From an uncultured Saprospiraceae bacterium (GTDB lineage: Bacteria > Bacteroidota > Bacteroidia > Chitinophagales > Saprospiraceae): 64,000 nucleotides of DNA. Under the pieces are notes generated by a model that was not told where the DNA came from, made no database searches, and saw nothing but the letters and a program-made list of their open reading frames with translations. Positions 1-8,621 of this stretch are shown here, piece after piece (within the stretch, counting starts at the first letter, position 1; the number at the start of each line of letters is the position of its first letter). Location of the stretch: the NCBI GenBank assembly GCA_937926205.1, contig CALEYL010000005.1, forward strand, positions 1-64,000, read 5' to 3'. A program made the translations under genes and the position numbers.

Positions 1-28
1 GAATCAAACTTGATAATAGTACAATATA

Positions 29-84
29 AAGATGTGTATAAACCGTAGCTACCGGAGGGCAGGCCCGCCTACCGGAGGGCAGGC
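29..84. repeat. End of a dispersed repeat with a 16-bp direct repeat
   Basis: CTACCGGAGGGCAGGC occurs at 49-64 and again at 69-84 (period 20). The preceding bases 29-49 match 12137-12157 at 19 of 21 positions, so this looks like the edge of a dispersed repeat. An upstream ATG at 32 is in frame with the following gene but would translate this repeat, so it is not used as the start. Confidence 0.55.
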
Positions 85-118
85 ATGTAAATACAGACAC
101 TACTTAATCCTAAAATTG

Positions 119-1756
119 ATGCGCACCCTGCTTTTGATTTGTAGCTTACTACTCGCGGCCGGTGCTTTACAGGCCCAAAAGGAGTGTAATTATGCCAAAC
201 TCATGGCAGAAGGCAATGCCTTTTTTAAAAAGCAGAATTTCCGCGCTGCACTGAAAAAATTCAATGCAGCCCGCACCTGCGATGCCTCTCAGTCTAAAGC
301 GGTAGACGACGCCATCAACCGCCTTTTTGATTCTATCGAAGCACAACGCGACGAGGCTAAAGCACAACGTGATGAAGCTCAGAAGCAACGCAAACGCGCC
401 GAAGCAGCCCAGAAACTGGCTGAAAATGAAAAACAACGCGCCGATGCCCAAATCGTCAAAAATCAGAGGTTAATAGACGCTTTTTATTTTTATGGCGGGC
501 GATTGGCACTGGCTTACAGGAATGACCGTTTTGGCTTCATTGACAAAGAGGGCAAAGTGGTCATTGGTTATCGGTATGAAAAAGCGGAACAATTCGATGA
601 GCTGGGTTTTGCCAAAGTTCGCATGGAAGGCCATGAATACCTGATTGATACTTTTGGCAACGAATATAAAGCGGCTTACGATCTTGAAAATCTCAATAAA
701 TCGGTTACAGCGCTGGACCTTAGGAAAGCTTCTTTAGACAGTTTTCCGAAGGCCATATTTGAGTACCCACGATTAAAAATATTAATCATGGGAAAGGAAT
801 CCTGGGAAGATGCGCCTAATTTTGACACGCTTCCGCCCGGAATTGGAAAATTACAAGACCTGCAGTTTCTGGATCTGGCTCATTTGGGCCTGACGGCTCT
901 GCCCATAGAAATCGGCAACCTTAAAAGTCTGCAATACCTGGACCTTAATGAAAACAACCTGGAGGCCCTGCCTGCCGAAATTGGCGGCCTGGAAAGCCTG
1001 ACAAGCCTTTACCTGTATGGCAATCAGTTGAAAGCATTACCCAAAGAAATTGGTGGTCTTCAACTTTTAAAAAACATCAATCTCGCCCAAAATGCGCTGC
1101 CAAGCCTGCCCGATGGCTTCTGGCAATTGCAAAACCTGAAATACATCAACCTCGGCGGCAATTACTTGCAGACGCTTTCCGAAAAAATCAGTGGATTGCA
1201 AAACCTGGAGGAACTGCATCTTTTTCTAAACCAGTTCAGTAAACTACCTGCAGCCATTGGCAAATTAAAAAACCTTAAAACCCTTGACCTCAGCGAAAAT
1301 AAATTTACGACACTGCCATTGGAGATTTGGGAGCTGAAAAACCTGGAAAAGCTTTATCTTGGCGACAACCAACTCAAAGTCTTGCCTGCTGAAATCGGGG
1401 GCTTGAAAATGCTGGAGTGTCTGTTTCTAAGCAGCAACCAATTAGAAGTGCTGCCTGTTGAAATCGGCGGCCTCAAAAACCTGCAATTTCTCTATCTCGA
1501 CCACAACCGTATCGCTGCACTTCCTGCACAAACCAGCGCCTTAAAAAATCTGAAAAATTTGTCTTTATACGGCAACAACAAACTTGATGCAGCCTCCGTG
1601 CTCCGGGCACTTCGCGGTTTTCCCGGGACCATTAATTTTACAACGGACGAATATGGGTTTTCCACCGACCGCACAGAAAATAGTCTGTTGTTGATTCTGG
1701 ATAAGCAGATGGCGGAGACTAAGGAAGTGAAGGAATTGAGGAAGTTGAAGGAATGA
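119..1756 (+). CDS. Secreted coiled-coil / WG-repeat / leucine-rich-repeat protein
   Basis: A 545-residue protein, probably a periplasmic or surface protein-binding scaffold. The start at 119 gives a clean signal peptide (hydrophobic LLLICSLLLAAGALQAQ); the longer frame from 32 reads through a repeat. Order seen: a TPR-like helical stretch (about 20-75), a charged coiled coil rich in AQRDEA-type heptads (about 75-125), one WG-like beta repeat (FGFIDKEGKVVIGYRYE, about 145-190), then about a dozen 23-residue LRRs of the form LPxEIGxLKNLxxLxLxxNxL to about residue 500. No catalytic motif and no T9SS C-terminal domain are visible. It stands alone, converging on a toxin-antitoxin pair. The architecture is clear; the function is unknown. 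Confidence 0.85.
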   Translation: MRTLLLICSLLLAAGALQAQKECNYAKLMAEGNAFFKKQNFRAALKKFNAARTCDASQSKAVDDAINRLFDSIEAQRDEAKAQRDEAQKQRKRAEAAQKLAENEKQRADAQIVKNQRLIDAFYFYGGRLALAYRNDRFGFIDKEGKVVIGYRYEKAEQFDELGFAKVRMEGHEYLIDTFGNEYKAAYDLENLNKSVTALDLRKASLDSFPKAIFEYPRLKILIMGKESWEDAPNFDTLPPGIGKLQDLQFLDLAHLGLTALPIEIGNLKSLQYLDLNENNLEALPAEIGGLESLTSLYLYGNQLKALPKEIGGLQLLKNINLAQNALPSLPDGFWQLQNLKYINLGGNYLQTLSEKISGLQNLEELHLFLNQFSKLPAAIGKLKNLKTLDLSENKFTTLPLEIWELKNLEKLYLGDNQLKVLPAEIGGLKMLECLFLSSNQLEVLPVEIGGLKNLQFLYLDHNRIAALPAQTSALKNLKNLSLYGNNKLDAASVLRALRGFPGTINFTTDEYGFSTDRTENSLLLILDKQMAETKEVKELRKLKE

Positions 1757-1809
1757 GAGAAGGAGATCATTAATTGAAAGACTTAGATCATAAAATTCAT
1801 GTTAGGATT

Positions 1810-2244
1810 TCAAACCCATACCCTCTCATTTATCCAATTCTCCAATTTCAAACCAAAACGCTCAACCATTACCGAGTAATGTTTTTCATTATTTGTTGCT
1901 AAGGTCAAATCATACTGAATAGCCGTTGCGCCAATGAGCAGGTCAAACTCGCCGGTAAGCTTGCCTTGCTGGTGTAAGTAAGCATAAATAGTGCTTGCGC
2001 GTTTCAACACGGCATCATCAAGGGGGTATATATTCGTAAAGCCCATCAATTCATCAAACTCTTTCAAACGCTTAACTGCGCCAAGCGTTTTATACCCACG
2101 ATGGCATTCATACCAAGTGAGACAACTAATATTTATTTTACCATGCAAGGAAAGATAAAATCGGGCATTTTCGTAGGGCGTTGGCTCCTTTCTGAGAATA
2201 GAGATAAGAATATCGGAGTCAATTAAAGTCAATTTTCCGCTCAT
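1810..2244 (-). CDS. PIN-domain ribonuclease toxin (VapC-like)
   Basis: A 144-residue PIN-domain protein. The acidic residues expected for Mg2+-dependent RNA cleavage are visible: the N-terminal LIDSDILIS strand, a central Glu in LTWYECHRGY, and the C-terminal GEFDLLIGATA followed by LATNNEKHY. Length is normal for VapC. Its start overlaps the end of the upstream gene by 26 bp, the usual antitoxin-toxin arrangement. By family knowledge such toxins cleave tRNA or rRNA when free of antitoxin; the specific target cannot be read here. Confidence 0.85.
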   Translation of the reverse strand: MSGKLTLIDSDILISILRKEPTPYENARFYLSLHGKINISCLTWYECHRGYKTLGAVKRLKEFDELMGFTNIYPLDDAVLKRASTIYAYLHQQGKLTGEFDLLIGATAIQYDLTLATNNEKHYSVMVERFGLKLENWINERVWV

Positions 2245-2509
2245 TGGCTTTCATTCTATCCTTATAAATCTGTGTTAGATTCAAATCGGGCTCATCCAAA
2301 GCAACATAGGCGCCTACAATTTGCTCAAGTGCTTGAAGTGGGTAGACGCCTGCACCAGAGCCAGGCAATGTACTATCTCCGTCGGGTGTATCTGTCTCTT
2401 GAGACTCCAAGGTCTTCTTCACCTGTATATAAAGTTGATCCAATACCTTTTTGTCAGTAAGGCCAGTAATCCAGGTAATTAATTCCAACTTTTGAGCATC
2501 AGCACTCAT
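2219..2509 (-). CDS. Probable antitoxin partner of the PIN toxin
   Basis: A 96-residue protein immediately upstream of and overlapping the PIN-domain gene. It begins with a helical segment (about 1-35), followed by an acidic Gly/Ser/Pro-rich linker (about 36-52) and a C-terminal helical part ending in basic residues (YKDRMKANERK) that could bind in the toxin active-site groove. It is not a recognisable AbrB or RHH antitoxin, so the role rests on position, size and overlap. Similar small upstream proteins are common in Bacteroidota PIN loci. Confidence 0.6.
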   Translation of the reverse strand: MSADAQKLELITWITGLTDKKVLDQLYIQVKKTLESQETDTPDGDSTLPGSGAGVYPLQALEQIVGAYVALDEPDLNLTQIYKDRMKANERKIDFN

Positions 2510-2697
2510 GTTGTTCTGTTTTCAACAAATTTACAAAAAAATTGAAATAGAACAAAGTCTAATCACAGGCTTAGCCCCACACATTTTCGTTGACCCAACT
2601 CAAGCCACTCCGTGACCGGCATCATATGAGCCTTCAAACCCAGGCCCTATATTTGACACATCCTGTTGAAATTCAATTTTATAAAACCGGATGTGCC

Positions 2698-3795
2698 ATG
2701 TTAAAAATCATCTTCAGCGCCATCGTTCTGATCCACGGACTCATTCACCTCATGGGATTTGCCAAAGCATTCGAGTACGGCAACATCACGCAGCTTAACC
2801 GGGCAATTTCGAAGCCAATGGGCCTGCTTTGGCTGTCCACGGCATTGTTGTTTGTTGCGGCAATCACCTTATTGTGGTCGAAAAATGAGGCCTGGCTGGC
2901 GCTCGCTTTGGCGGCCGCACTGCTTTCGCAGGTCTTGATTTTCACTTCGTGGAACGATGCGAAATTCGGAACCATTGCCAACGTGCTGGTTTTGGTTGCG
3001 GTTGGGTTAAACTGGGGAAGTCTGCGATTTGAAAACGCCTGGCGGCAGGACGTGCTGGACAATCTGGCACTCAGCCGGCCATTGACAACGGAAATGCTTA
3101 CCGAAAATGAACTAACCCCGCTTCCGGCTCCTGTTCAGCGCTATCTGAGGTATGCGGGCGTTGTTGGCAAACCCAAAGTAAAAAACATGCGCATTGTATT
3201 TGAAGGTGAAATGCGGGATAGAGGCAAAGACTGGTTCCCTTTCCGTTCCGTGCAGTACAATTTTTTCCAAGAACCCACAAGGCTCTTTTTTATGAAAGGC
3301 AAAATGTTTGGCATAACGGTTCCGGGATACCACCGCTACCTTGAGGGAAAAGCGACCATGGATATACGCCTGTTTGGCTGGTTTCCGGTCGTATACAAAG
3401 CCGGAGACCTTATGAACCAAACGGAAACCGTGACGCTGTTTAATGACTTATGCCTGATGGCGCCGGCGGCTCTTATCGACGATCGGATTGTGTGGGAAAC
3501 GATCGACGACAGCACGGCCAAAGCGACTTTTACCAACCGTGGGATTACTATTTCTGCAATCCTGTATTTTAATGAACAGGGACAACTGATCAATTTCGTT
3601 TCCAATGACCGCAGCGTGATTGATGAGATGAGAGAATACCCCTTTTCTACGCCTGTTTCTGATTATCAGCACATTAATGGCTTCCACCTGATTGCAAAAG
3701 GTGATGCCGTCTGGCATTATCCGGAAGGGAAATTCACTTACGGGAAATTTATACTCAAAGAAATTGAATACAATGTTTCGGATTTGAAGGACTAA
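2698..3795 (+). CDS. DUF6544-like membrane protein
   Basis: A 365-residue protein. I chose the ATG at 2698 because MLKIIFSAIVLIHGLIHLMGF starts a transmembrane helix; the longer frame from 2590 has an unlikely polar N-terminus. The first 115 residues hold about four hydrophobic helices. The rest is soluble, with LPAPVQRYLRYAGVVGKP and a beta-rich domain typical of the DUF6544 (former DUF6920) family of unknown function. No catalytic residues can be named. It is divergent from the toxin-antitoxin pair and upstream of the sigma operon but separated by 150 bp, so probably an independent gene. Confidence 0.7.
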   Translation: MLKIIFSAIVLIHGLIHLMGFAKAFEYGNITQLNRAISKPMGLLWLSTALLFVAAITLLWSKNEAWLALALAAALLSQVLIFTSWNDAKFGTIANVLVLVAVGLNWGSLRFENAWRQDVLDNLALSRPLTTEMLTENELTPLPAPVQRYLRYAGVVGKPKVKNMRIVFEGEMRDRGKDWFPFRSVQYNFFQEPTRLFFMKGKMFGITVPGYHRYLEGKATMDIRLFGWFPVVYKAGDLMNQTETVTLFNDLCLMAPAALIDDRIVWETIDDSTAKATFTNRGITISAILYFNEQGQLINFVSNDRSVIDEMREYPFSTPVSDYQHINGFHLIAKGDAVWHYPEGKFTYGKFILKEIEYNVSDLKD

Positions 3796-3947
3796 ACCTC
3801 CTTCCTTTTGCTGGCGCAAGGCTACGCCTTGTGTCTTCTATTCCCGGGGTTCCACCCCAGTCCTGTTCACACAGAACCCAAATTTTTTTTACCTTTTCGG
3901 GTGATATTTCCAATTTTACCGGCACATCCTAATTAAAGACTCAAATT

Positions 3948-4508
3948 ATGGTGGCAACAGCACAGGCTCCTGTCGTTGGAAAAACATCCGAATATCCGGA
4001 CAAAGACATCGGCGCACTTTATGAACGGGCCTTCCCGGCAGTGGCAAAATTTGTCAGCCGTATGGATGGCTCATTTGACCAGGCCAAAGACATTTTTCAC
4101 GACGCTTTGGTCATTTACATGGAAGTCGCCACCCAGCGCAAACCCACAATACACGGCTCGAAAGAGGCTTATATTCTCGGCATTGCAAAGCACCTGTGGT
4201 TCCGGAAACACAAACGCGAACACCGCCATATGGCTTTGAGCGACGCGGAATACCACATTGCAGTGCCCGGGGATTGCTACCCGGATGTCAACACCAAGCG
4301 CCTGCTGCGGTTTTTGGAACAGAGCGGTAAAAAATGCATGGACCTGCTCCGCGCCTTTTATTACCAGGGACTGCCGGTGAAAAAGATTGCCGACGATTTT
4401 GGGTATTCAAATGAGCACTCCGCCAGCGCGCAGAAATACAAATGCCTGGAAAAAATCAGAAATACAGTCAAAGAAAAATCGCTGCAGTATGAGGATTTTA
4501 CGGAATAA
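3948..4508 (+). CDS. ECF-type RNA polymerase sigma factor
   Basis: A 186-residue sigma-70 family protein of ECF size. Region 2 spans about 22-90 (LYERAFPAVAKFVSRMDGSFDQAKDIFHDAL and the following helix). Region 4 lies at about 115-175, with the helix-turn-helix LPVKKIADDFGYSNEHSAS and a YKCLEKIR C-terminal helix typical of Bacteroidota ECF factors. It directs RNA polymerase to an unknown regulon. It heads an operon in which the next gene overlaps it and encodes an anti-sigma-like protein, and the third encodes a ClpP protease, suggesting sigma activity may be controlled by proteolysis. Confidence 0.88.
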   Translation: MVATAQAPVVGKTSEYPDKDIGALYERAFPAVAKFVSRMDGSFDQAKDIFHDALVIYMEVATQRKPTIHGSKEAYILGIAKHLWFRKHKREHRHMALSDAEYHIAVPGDCYPDVNTKRLLRFLEQSGKKCMDLLRAFYYQGLPVKKIADDFGYSNEHSASAQKYKCLEKIRNTVKEKSLQYEDFTE

Positions 4509-4797
4509 CACCCAACATATGGAAGCTTACCTGCAGGGCGCGCTTTCCCCTTTTGGTAAATTGGCATTTGAAGCCGCATTGCGCTTAAATCCTGCTTTGC
4601 GCAAGGATCTGCATGCTCAGAAAAAAGTGCATCAAATGGTTCGTTTGTACCATCGGAAAAAACTAAAAGAAGGACTGGAAAACTTGCACCAACAGGTCTT
4701 TAGCAACCCGGACAAGGCCGCTTTTCAACAGAATATTTACGAATTATTTCAACAACAACAGGATGATACAGTCGAACCTAGTACCCATGGTCATTGA
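4489..4797 (+). CDS. Anti-sigma-factor-like small protein
   Basis: About 102 residues from the ATG at 4489 (20-bp overlap with the sigma gene); an ATG at 4519 giving 92 residues is the alternative. The N-terminal pattern HMEAYLQGALSPFGKLAFEA matches the ExYLxGxLsxxexxxFExxL helix that opens many anti-sigma factors. There is no zinc motif (HxxxCxxC) and no transmembrane segment, so it would be a small cytoplasmic sigma-binding protein or a degenerate anti-sigma domain. The C-terminus is Gln-rich. It overlaps the following clpP by 35 bp, implying translational coupling of all three genes. Confidence 0.6.
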   Translation: MRILRNNTQHMEAYLQGALSPFGKLAFEAALRLNPALRKDLHAQKKVHQMVRLYHRKKLKEGLENLHQQVFSNPDKAAFQQNIYELFQQQQDDTVEPSTHGH

Positions 4798-5431
4798 TAA
4801 TTCCGGCGCCGGCGAAAGGGCCTTCGACATTTACAGCCTGCTGCTGAAAGAGCGCATTGTTTTTCTCGGAGGCCCAATCAATGAACCCCTGGCCGGGTTG
4901 ATTGTAGCCCAATTGCTCTATCTCAACAGCGTAGATTCCAAATTGCCGATTCACCTCTACATACAAAGCCCGGGCGGCGTTGTTTATTCGGGCATGGCCA
5001 TTTACGACACCATGAAAATGTTGTCGGCCCCGGTTTCGACTTATGCAGTTGGATTTACCGGCAGCATGGCTACCTTCCTGCTCAGCGCAGGAGAAAAAGG
5101 GAAACGTTTAGCGCTGCCGCATGCCACCATACACATGCACCCGACCGGTGGCGGCGCCCAGGGTTATACCGAAGACGTGCGGATCGCAACGAGAGAGCAG
5201 GAACGGCTTCAAACCCAGCTTTTCCATCTTATGGGAAAACACACCGGACATACCTGGCAGGAAATAGAAGCCTTTTTCCTGAGAGACAAATACCTCAACG
5301 CCCACGAAGCCAGACAATATGGCCTTATTGACGAAGTGATGGGCGACGCCAGCGACCTCATTTTTTTAAACAAACAAGAGTTACACGCAAGTCTTGCGGC
5401 CGAGCAAGTATTGAAGGAACGGCTAAGCTGA
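4763..5431 (+). CDS. clpP: ClpP-family serine protease (probable paralogue)
   Basis: A 222-residue S14 peptidase subunit. Aligned on E. coli ClpP numbering, the triad is Ser101 (GFTGSMATFLL), His126 (IHMHPTGG) and Asp175 (LRDKYLN), all present. The oligomer handle region after His126 and the IQSPGG loop (67-72) are conserved. The sequence around the active site differs from the usual housekeeping form (GFTGSM in place of G-x-A-A-S-M; HPTGGG in place of HQPLGG), so I read it as a second ClpP rather than the main one. No clpX or clpA follows. The start overlaps the anti-sigma-like gene, tying it to the sigma operon. An ATG eight codons later is an alternative start. Confidence 0.88.
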   Translation: MIQSNLVPMVIDNSGAGERAFDIYSLLLKERIVFLGGPINEPLAGLIVAQLLYLNSVDSKLPIHLYIQSPGGVVYSGMAIYDTMKMLSAPVSTYAVGFTGSMATFLLSAGEKGKRLALPHATIHMHPTGGGAQGYTEDVRIATREQERLQTQLFHLMGKHTGHTWQEIEAFFLRDKYLNAHEARQYGLIDEVMGDASDLIFLNKQELHASLAAEQVLKERLS

Positions 5432-5529
5432 TAATTGTTGCTTTTCACAAATCCTATTTGTTTATTTGCACCGGACCTTGTGTATTGATGCAAGTTAGAA
5501 AAGTGATTTGTAGCAAAACAGCATAAAAT

Positions 5530-6261
5530 ATGACCACATCCACGGAAGCAAGCCCGCCCGGGTTTACCGGAAAAGCCATTTTAAAATACCTGCTGGAGTT
5601 GGTAATTGTCATCTTCGGAGTATACATAGGCTTCATGGCCAATAAATATCAGGAAAATCAGAAAGAAAAGCGTTACACGGAGACGGTAATTAAGGAAATG
5701 TATCAAAGCCTTGCCAGTGACATTTCCGATGCCCGCGACAATCAACATGGCCATGAAACCGGCCTGAAAAGTGTCGCTTATTTCCTGAGGATAGCAGAAG
5801 GTGTACCAGTTAGTGCGGATACTTTCAGTCAATACCTGTTTGAGCTCACCCGAAGTTTTCTAAGCATACAAAACACAGCTCCTTTCGAAGCACTGAAATC
5901 CAATGGATTGAACGTCATTACCAACGACTCGCTTCGCAGTAAAATCGTACATCTTTATGATTTTCAATACGATATCCTTGAAAAAATAGAAGAACAATAT
6001 CCTGAATCCAATTTCATGGAACGGTACTATCAGGACATTGTGGAAATTTTGGACAAAGGCCTGATCCTTGACAAATCCGGAAGAATTACAGGAATCAGGA
6101 CGCCACTGCCAATAACTCCCGAAGAACGTGTGCGCCTTTTTTTGCACCTGAAAAGAATCCGATATGCCAGGCAGTTCAATTTAGCCATTTACAACGTTGT
6201 TCTTAAAGAAATGGAGGATCTGAGGTCTGCATTAAAAGCCGAATATGGTTATTTGAAATAA
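5530..6261 (+). CDS. DUF6090-like single-pass membrane protein
   Basis: A 243-residue protein. After a short N-terminus, residues about 18-38 form one transmembrane helix (YLLELVIVIFGVYIGFMANK) followed by a basic, charged helix. The rest is predicted helical and soluble, with the FEALKSNGLNVITNDSLRSKI segment that recurs in the Bacteroidota DUF6090 family. Function is unknown. It ends 5 bp before the stop of the convergent metal transporter gene, with no obvious terminator between them. Confidence 0.7.
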   Translation: MTTSTEASPPGFTGKAILKYLLELVIVIFGVYIGFMANKYQENQKEKRYTETVIKEMYQSLASDISDARDNQHGHETGLKSVAYFLRIAEGVPVSADTFSQYLFELTRSFLSIQNTAPFEALKSNGLNVITNDSLRSKIVHLYDFQYDILEKIEEQYPESNFMERYYQDIVEILDKGLILDKSGRITGIRTPLPITPEERVRLFLHLKRIRYARQFNLAIYNVVLKEMEDLRSALKAEYGYLK

Positions 6262-6266
6262 AACCC

Positions 6267-8162
6267 TCAACGCACAATCAACACCGGAATCTTCAGGGCA
6301 TGGCGTACCGCGCCGATTGTGGTACCAAACACCAAATCTTTAAATGTCTTGTGGCCGTGCGCTCCCATAACCAACAGGTCAACCCCCTGCTCATTTGCCA
6401 TTTTCGGGAGCGCTTGTTTTGCAGGCCCATAGCCGATGACAGCTTCACAGGCATAGTCAAGCGAGCGTAATTGCTCCACATATTTCCCAAGATATTCCAC
6501 ATCAGAAGCCGTTTCCATGTCGCTGATCTCGCTGCCCATTACCCAGGCTCCGGCAGTCTCTACGGCGTGCATCAGAAAATACTTTGCCTGTTTTCCACCG
6601 ATGTGCAGGGCATGCTCCAGCGCTTTCTGATCGGCATTTGAAAAATCCAGAGCAACAGCGATCTTTTGATATTCAGGGATTTTGATTTCCGAAATACCTT
6701 GGAAATCGGCATGCGGCACCCTGGTTTTCAGGGGCCTCAAGGTTCCAAGCAAAGGCTTAATGGTGATGTAAAGCAACATCCATCCGGTAAAAAACAAAAC
6801 CGGAATGATCAGGAATCGGACAACCCAGGCCCCATCGCCCGTGTAGTTCAGCCAGCCGGAGACTTCTCCGATCACAAGCCAAACGTTGAGGGCGACGATG
6901 ACTGCCGCACTGAGCCAACCCCCAAACTTGGTCCAGGGCCCAATCGCAAATACGCCCATCCGTTTCCGGTCACTGACATAATGCAGGAGTGGGATAATGG
7001 CAAAACCCAATTGCATACTGAGAATAACCTGACTGAGTATCAGCAAGTTTCCGGTCTCCGATTCTCCCATGATGTTGATGACCAATATGGCCGGTACCAC
7101 CGCCAGCAATCGCGTAAGCAAGCGTCTCAGCCAGGGAGCAATGCGAAGGTGCAGGTAGCCTTCCATCACAATTTGCCCGGCAAGGGTTCCTGTAACGGTA
7201 CTGCTTTGCCCTGCCGCAATGAGTGCAATAGCAAACAATGCAGGTGCATAACTCTTGCCCAACAGGGGCTCGAGCAGTCGGTGCGCATCCTGAATTTCAG
7301 ATACGCCATCATAGCCGTTTTTGTGAAAAACCGCCGCTGCAAGGATCAGAATGGCAGCATTGACAAAAAAAGCAAGATTGAGTGCAATGGCAGAATCTAT
7401 GATATTGAAGCGAATGGCGCGCCGGATCCCTGTCGGCGTCTTCGTAATTTTGCGGGTTTGCACCAGGGCCGAGTGGAGGTAGAGGTTGTGCGGCATCACT
7501 GTGGCGCCTATAATACCTATGGCAATAAAAAGAGCCTCCATGTTCGGAATAGACGGGATAAAACCGGTGACGAGTTCACCCATTTCCGGCTTGGCTAAAA
7601 ACATCTGGATCGCAAAAGCAACACCAATAACAGCAATCAGTGCTAAAATAAAGGCTTCCAGTTTGCGAATGCCCCAATGCATGAGCAGGAGCAACAAAAA
7701 GGCATCGAGTACGCTGATGGCAATGCCCCAGGTAAGGGGGAGACCAAACAACAATTGTAGTCCGATGGCCATACCCACCACTTCGGCCAGATCACAGGCC
7801 GCGATGGCAATTTCAGCTAAGATGTAAAGAAAAATATTAGCTGCCGGATGGTAAAGTTCCCGGCTGGCCTGGGCCAGGTCGCGACTCGCAACCACCCCAA
7901 GCCTGGCACTCAAACTCTGCAACAGCAGGGCGATGAGGTTCGACATGAGCAACACCCAAATCAGCGAATATCCAAAGCGGCTGCCCCCTGCAAGGTCGGT
8001 TGCCCAGTTGCCCGGATCCATATAGCCAACACTGACCAGATATGCCGGCCCCAGAAAGGGCAGCAGACGGCGCCAAAAACTTCCTTTCACATTGGTTTCC
8101 ACCGTGGAATGTACTTCCGATAGGGAACGGCGGGTATCTTCGTTTGTCAATTTTGCTTTCAT
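6267..8162 (-). CDS. mntH: Nramp divalent metal transporter fused to a universal stress protein domain
   Basis: A 631-residue fusion. Residues about 30-455 are an Nramp (MntH) transporter for Mn2+/Fe2+ with proton coupling: the DPGN metal-binding loop is at 49-52 and the TM6 motif VMPHNLYLHS at about 219-228, with 11 hydrophobic helices. Residues about 490-631 are a UspA domain with the nucleotide-loop pattern GxxG-x9-G(T) in MGAHGHKTFKDLVFGTT. Stand-alone MntH is about 410 residues, so the C-terminal 200 residues are an addition. The USP domain would sit in the cytoplasm and could sense nucleotide state; that is inference. Two DtxR/MntR-like half sites lie just upstream, fitting metal-dependent repression. 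Confidence 0.92.
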   Translation of the reverse strand: MKAKLTNEDTRRSLSEVHSTVETNVKGSFWRRLLPFLGPAYLVSVGYMDPGNWATDLAGGSRFGYSLIWVLLMSNLIALLLQSLSARLGVVASRDLAQASRELYHPAANIFLYILAEIAIAACDLAEVVGMAIGLQLLFGLPLTWGIAISVLDAFLLLLLMHWGIRKLEAFILALIAVIGVAFAIQMFLAKPEMGELVTGFIPSIPNMEALFIAIGIIGATVMPHNLYLHSALVQTRKITKTPTGIRRAIRFNIIDSAIALNLAFFVNAAILILAAAVFHKNGYDGVSEIQDAHRLLEPLLGKSYAPALFAIALIAAGQSSTVTGTLAGQIVMEGYLHLRIAPWLRRLLTRLLAVVPAILVINIMGESETGNLLILSQVILSMQLGFAIIPLLHYVSDRKRMGVFAIGPWTKFGGWLSAAVIVALNVWLVIGEVSGWLNYTGDGAWVVRFLIIPVLFFTGWMLLYITIKPLLGTLRPLKTRVPHADFQGISEIKIPEYQKIAVALDFSNADQKALEHALHIGGKQAKYFLMHAVETAGAWVMGSEISDMETASDVEYLGKYVEQLRSLDYACEAVIGYGPAKQALPKMANEQGVDLLVMGAHGHKTFKDLVFGTTIGAVRHALKIPVLIVR

Positions 8163-8232
8163 GTTACATCCACTTTATGCCCATTTTTCAGGGCTTGACG
8201 TTGCAAAAAAAGGGATTAATTTTTGTTTGTGG

Positions 8233-8276
8233 AAATTTTTAGACTAATTTTTTTAAAATTTTTAGACTAATCTAAA
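8233..8276. promoter_or_regulatory. Candidate DtxR/MntR-type operator upstream of the Nramp gene
   Basis: A palindrome TTTAGACTAATCTAAA lies at 8261-8276 (arms TTTAGA/TCTAAA). The 16-mer AAATTTTTAGACTAAT occurs twice, at 8233-8248 and 8256-8271 (23 bp apart). It sits 70-115 bp upstream of the metal transporter start. Metal-responsive DtxR-family repressors bind such AT-rich interrupted palindromes; the regulator is not in the window. Confidence 0.55.
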
Positions 8277-8376
8277 TTTTATTATTTCGAATGCCGGCGG
8301 AACACCCAATCTCAAGCAGGCAAAGCTTTATTGGCTTGAAATTTTTCAGTCATAAAATTGATCGCCCCAAGCATTG

Positions 8377-8407
8377 TTGCTTTTAAAAAGTCAAATGTGT
8401 ATATTTG
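8377..8407 (+). promoter_or_regulatory. Bacteroidota-type promoter for the vapBC pair
   Basis: TTG at 8377-8379, a 20-nt spacer, and TATATTTG at 8400-8407, a full match to the Bacteroidota -33 TTG / -7 TAnnTTTG pattern, about 20 bp before the antitoxin start codon. Confidence 0.6.
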
Positions 8408-8426
8408 CATTAAAACATGTGCATAA

Positions 8427-8621
8427 ATGCGAACAAATATTGTGATTGATGATCTTTTGATGCAGCAAGCTTTGAAATTAAGCGGCCTGGATACCAAAAA
8501 AGCGGTTGTGGAAGAAGCCTTAAAACTTTTTATTCAAATCCGCCAACAAAAGGCCTTGCGCGAACTACGGGGTAAATTGAAGTGGGAAGGCGATTTGGAA
8601 CAAATGCGTATGGACCAATGA
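8427..8621 (+). CDS. vapB: VapB-family antitoxin
   Basis: A 64-residue antitoxin. MRTNIVIDDLLMQQALKLSG followed by TKKAVVEEALKLFI is the typical VapB ribbon-helix-helix N-terminus for operator binding; the acidic/Trp C-terminal tail (LKWEGDLEQM) is the part that would wrap the toxin. It ends in a four-base ATGA overlap with the PIN toxin. Autoregulation at the promoter just upstream is expected for the family. Confidence 0.9.
   Translation: MRTNIVIDDLLMQQALKLSGLDTKKAVVEEALKLFIQIRQQKALRELRGKLKWEGDLEQMRMDQ

Noticed and set aside
32..118. N-terminal extension of the LRR gene
   Set aside because: The codons lie in a repeat and precede a perfect signal-peptide start at 119.
6666..7827. Plus-strand frames of 310 and 113 codons
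   Set aside because: Both are antisense to the Nramp-UspA gene, which has clear motifs on the other strand.
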